Source: JBAXRT01 sp037131065
GTDB taxonomy: Bacteria; Bacteroidota; Bacteroidia; Bacteroidales; FEN-979
Length of the DNA stretch: 14,949 nt
Direction of reading: 5' to 3'
NCBI GenBank assembly: GCA_037131065.1
Contig: JBAXRT010000071.1
Location: forward strand, 1 to 14,949
A program made the position numbers and the translations under genes. Numbering within the stretch: the stretch's first letter is position 1; each line of letters opens with the position of its first letter. This document shows positions 14,383 through 14,949 of this stretch, piece by piece. The notes under the pieces were generated by a model, which was not told where the DNA came from, did no database searches, and saw nothing but the letters and a program-made list of their open reading frames with translations.

Positions 14383-14949
14383 ATGAAAAAATTATTTCTC
14401 ATTTCTGTTTTCTTTTTAACTGCCTGCTATTCGTTTGCGGAGTTCACCATCGGGATCAAGGCGGGCTATAATGCCTCCAAACTTTCGATTAACCCCGATA
14501 CAATCACCTCCAATTTCAAGTCGGGTTTCAATGCCGGGATATTTATCAGGTTCGGAAAGAAATTATATATCCAGCCCGAACTCTATTATACCTCCCAGGG
14601 GGGGGTGTTCACAAGCAACTTCGACAACTGGAAACAGAACATCAAATTGGGTTCGCTCGATGTGCCTGTTCTCGTAGGGTTCAAGATCATCAACAACGAC
14701 AATCTCAACCTGCGGATCCTTGCCGGACCGATGGCCTCCTTTATTGTAAACAAAACCATCTCCGAAGAGTTCGACAGTGAGGGCCCGATCACCTCGGCAG
14801 ACATCAATTCGGTGAACTGGGCCATCCAGGCAGGAGCCGGCGTGGATGTATGGAAATTCACCCTGGATGTAAGATACCAGGTGGGACTGAGCAAGCTGAT
14901 AAAAGATGTGCAGAGCGGAAGCGGCGGGTCAACAACTTTTAACTCCTAC
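14383..14949 (+). CDS. Outer-membrane beta-barrel protein (PorT-like family), 3' end outside window
   Basis: 189 codons are visible from the ATG at 14383 with no stop before the right edge. The N-terminus MKKLFLISVFFLTACYSFA is a signal sequence. The mature part starts FTIGIKAGYNASKL, the usual opening of Bacteroidota outer-membrane barrel proteins annotated as PorT-family or porin-family. Alternating strands follow, such as FNAGIFIRF, LYIQPELYYT, LGSLDVPVLVGFK, LRILAGP and WAIQAGAGVDVWKFTLDVRYQ. The family similarity is to small 8-10-strand barrels; the true T9SS component PorT cannot be claimed from this fragment. The signal also contains LTAC (12-15), which resembles a lipobox, but cleavage after SFA (19) fits a barrel better. 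It has its own promoter downstream of serS. Confidence 0.85.
   Translation, partial: MKKLFLISVFFLTACYSFAEFTIGIKAGYNASKLSINPDTITSNFKSGFNAGIFIRFGKKLYIQPELYYTSQGGVFTSNFDNWKQNIKLGSLDVPVLVGFKIINNDNLNLRILAGPMASFIVNKTISEEFDSEGPITSADINSVNWAIQAGAGVDVWKFTLDVRYQVGLSKLIKDVQSGSGGSTTFNSY

Noticed and set aside
14383..14949. True T9SS component PorT
   Set aside because: Only family-level barrel similarity is visible in a truncated gene, and the neighbours do not support the specific assignment.

Overview
The window looks like chromosomal DNA of a Bacteroidota bacterium. Two very large secreted proteins end in type IX secretion (T9SS) type A sorting domains. Promoters match the Bacteroidota consensus TTG-N17-23-TAnnTTTG. 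Shine-Dalgarno sequences are not evident and start contexts are A/T-rich. The order rplU-rpmA-serS is also typical of the phylum. No integrase, transposase, tRNA, rRNA or CRISPR array was seen. The genus cannot be named from this sequence.

Layout: (1) 1-1325, minus strand, an ABC-F type ATPase cut by the left edge. (2) 1392-7046, minus strand, an 1884-residue T9SS surface protein. (3) 7047-7397, an A/T-rich divergent regulatory region. (4) 7398-7931, plus strand, a small lipoprotein with a lipocalin-like look, followed by a strong terminator. (5) 7980-11954, minus strand, a 1324-residue T9SS surface protein that is a shorter paralogue of (2). (6) 12139-14165, plus strand, rplU, rpmA and serS, with a terminator and a new -7 box between rpmA and serS. 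(7) 14157-14324, a heptanucleotide tandem-repeat array that begins inside the last codons of serS. (8) 14383 to the right edge, plus strand, the start of an outer-membrane beta-barrel protein preceded by a good promoter.

The most interesting part is the paralogous pair. Both are built from carboxypeptidase-regulatory-like modules, MAM/choice-of-anchor-like jelly rolls and four fibronectin-III-like (Fn3) modules. Seven of the eight Fn3 modules appear to be split at the same place, between the LxWxxP strand and the GYxVYR strand, by a whole nested domain. The eighth (third Fn3 of the shorter protein) is uninterrupted and serves as an internal control. Its counterpart in the longer protein carries a roughly 285-residue insert containing a beta-propeller. 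By hand count that insert and the unique N-terminal part are poorer in GC (about 42-43%) than the shared modules (about 50%), suggesting later gain. No catalytic domain was recognised in either protein, so adhesive or structural surface roles are most likely.

The second unusual layer is the intergenic DNA. Heptanucleotide tandem repeats of several unit families fill the rplU-rpmA spacer and the serS 3' flank. Two terminators sit directly against or overlap a TAnnTTTG promoter element.
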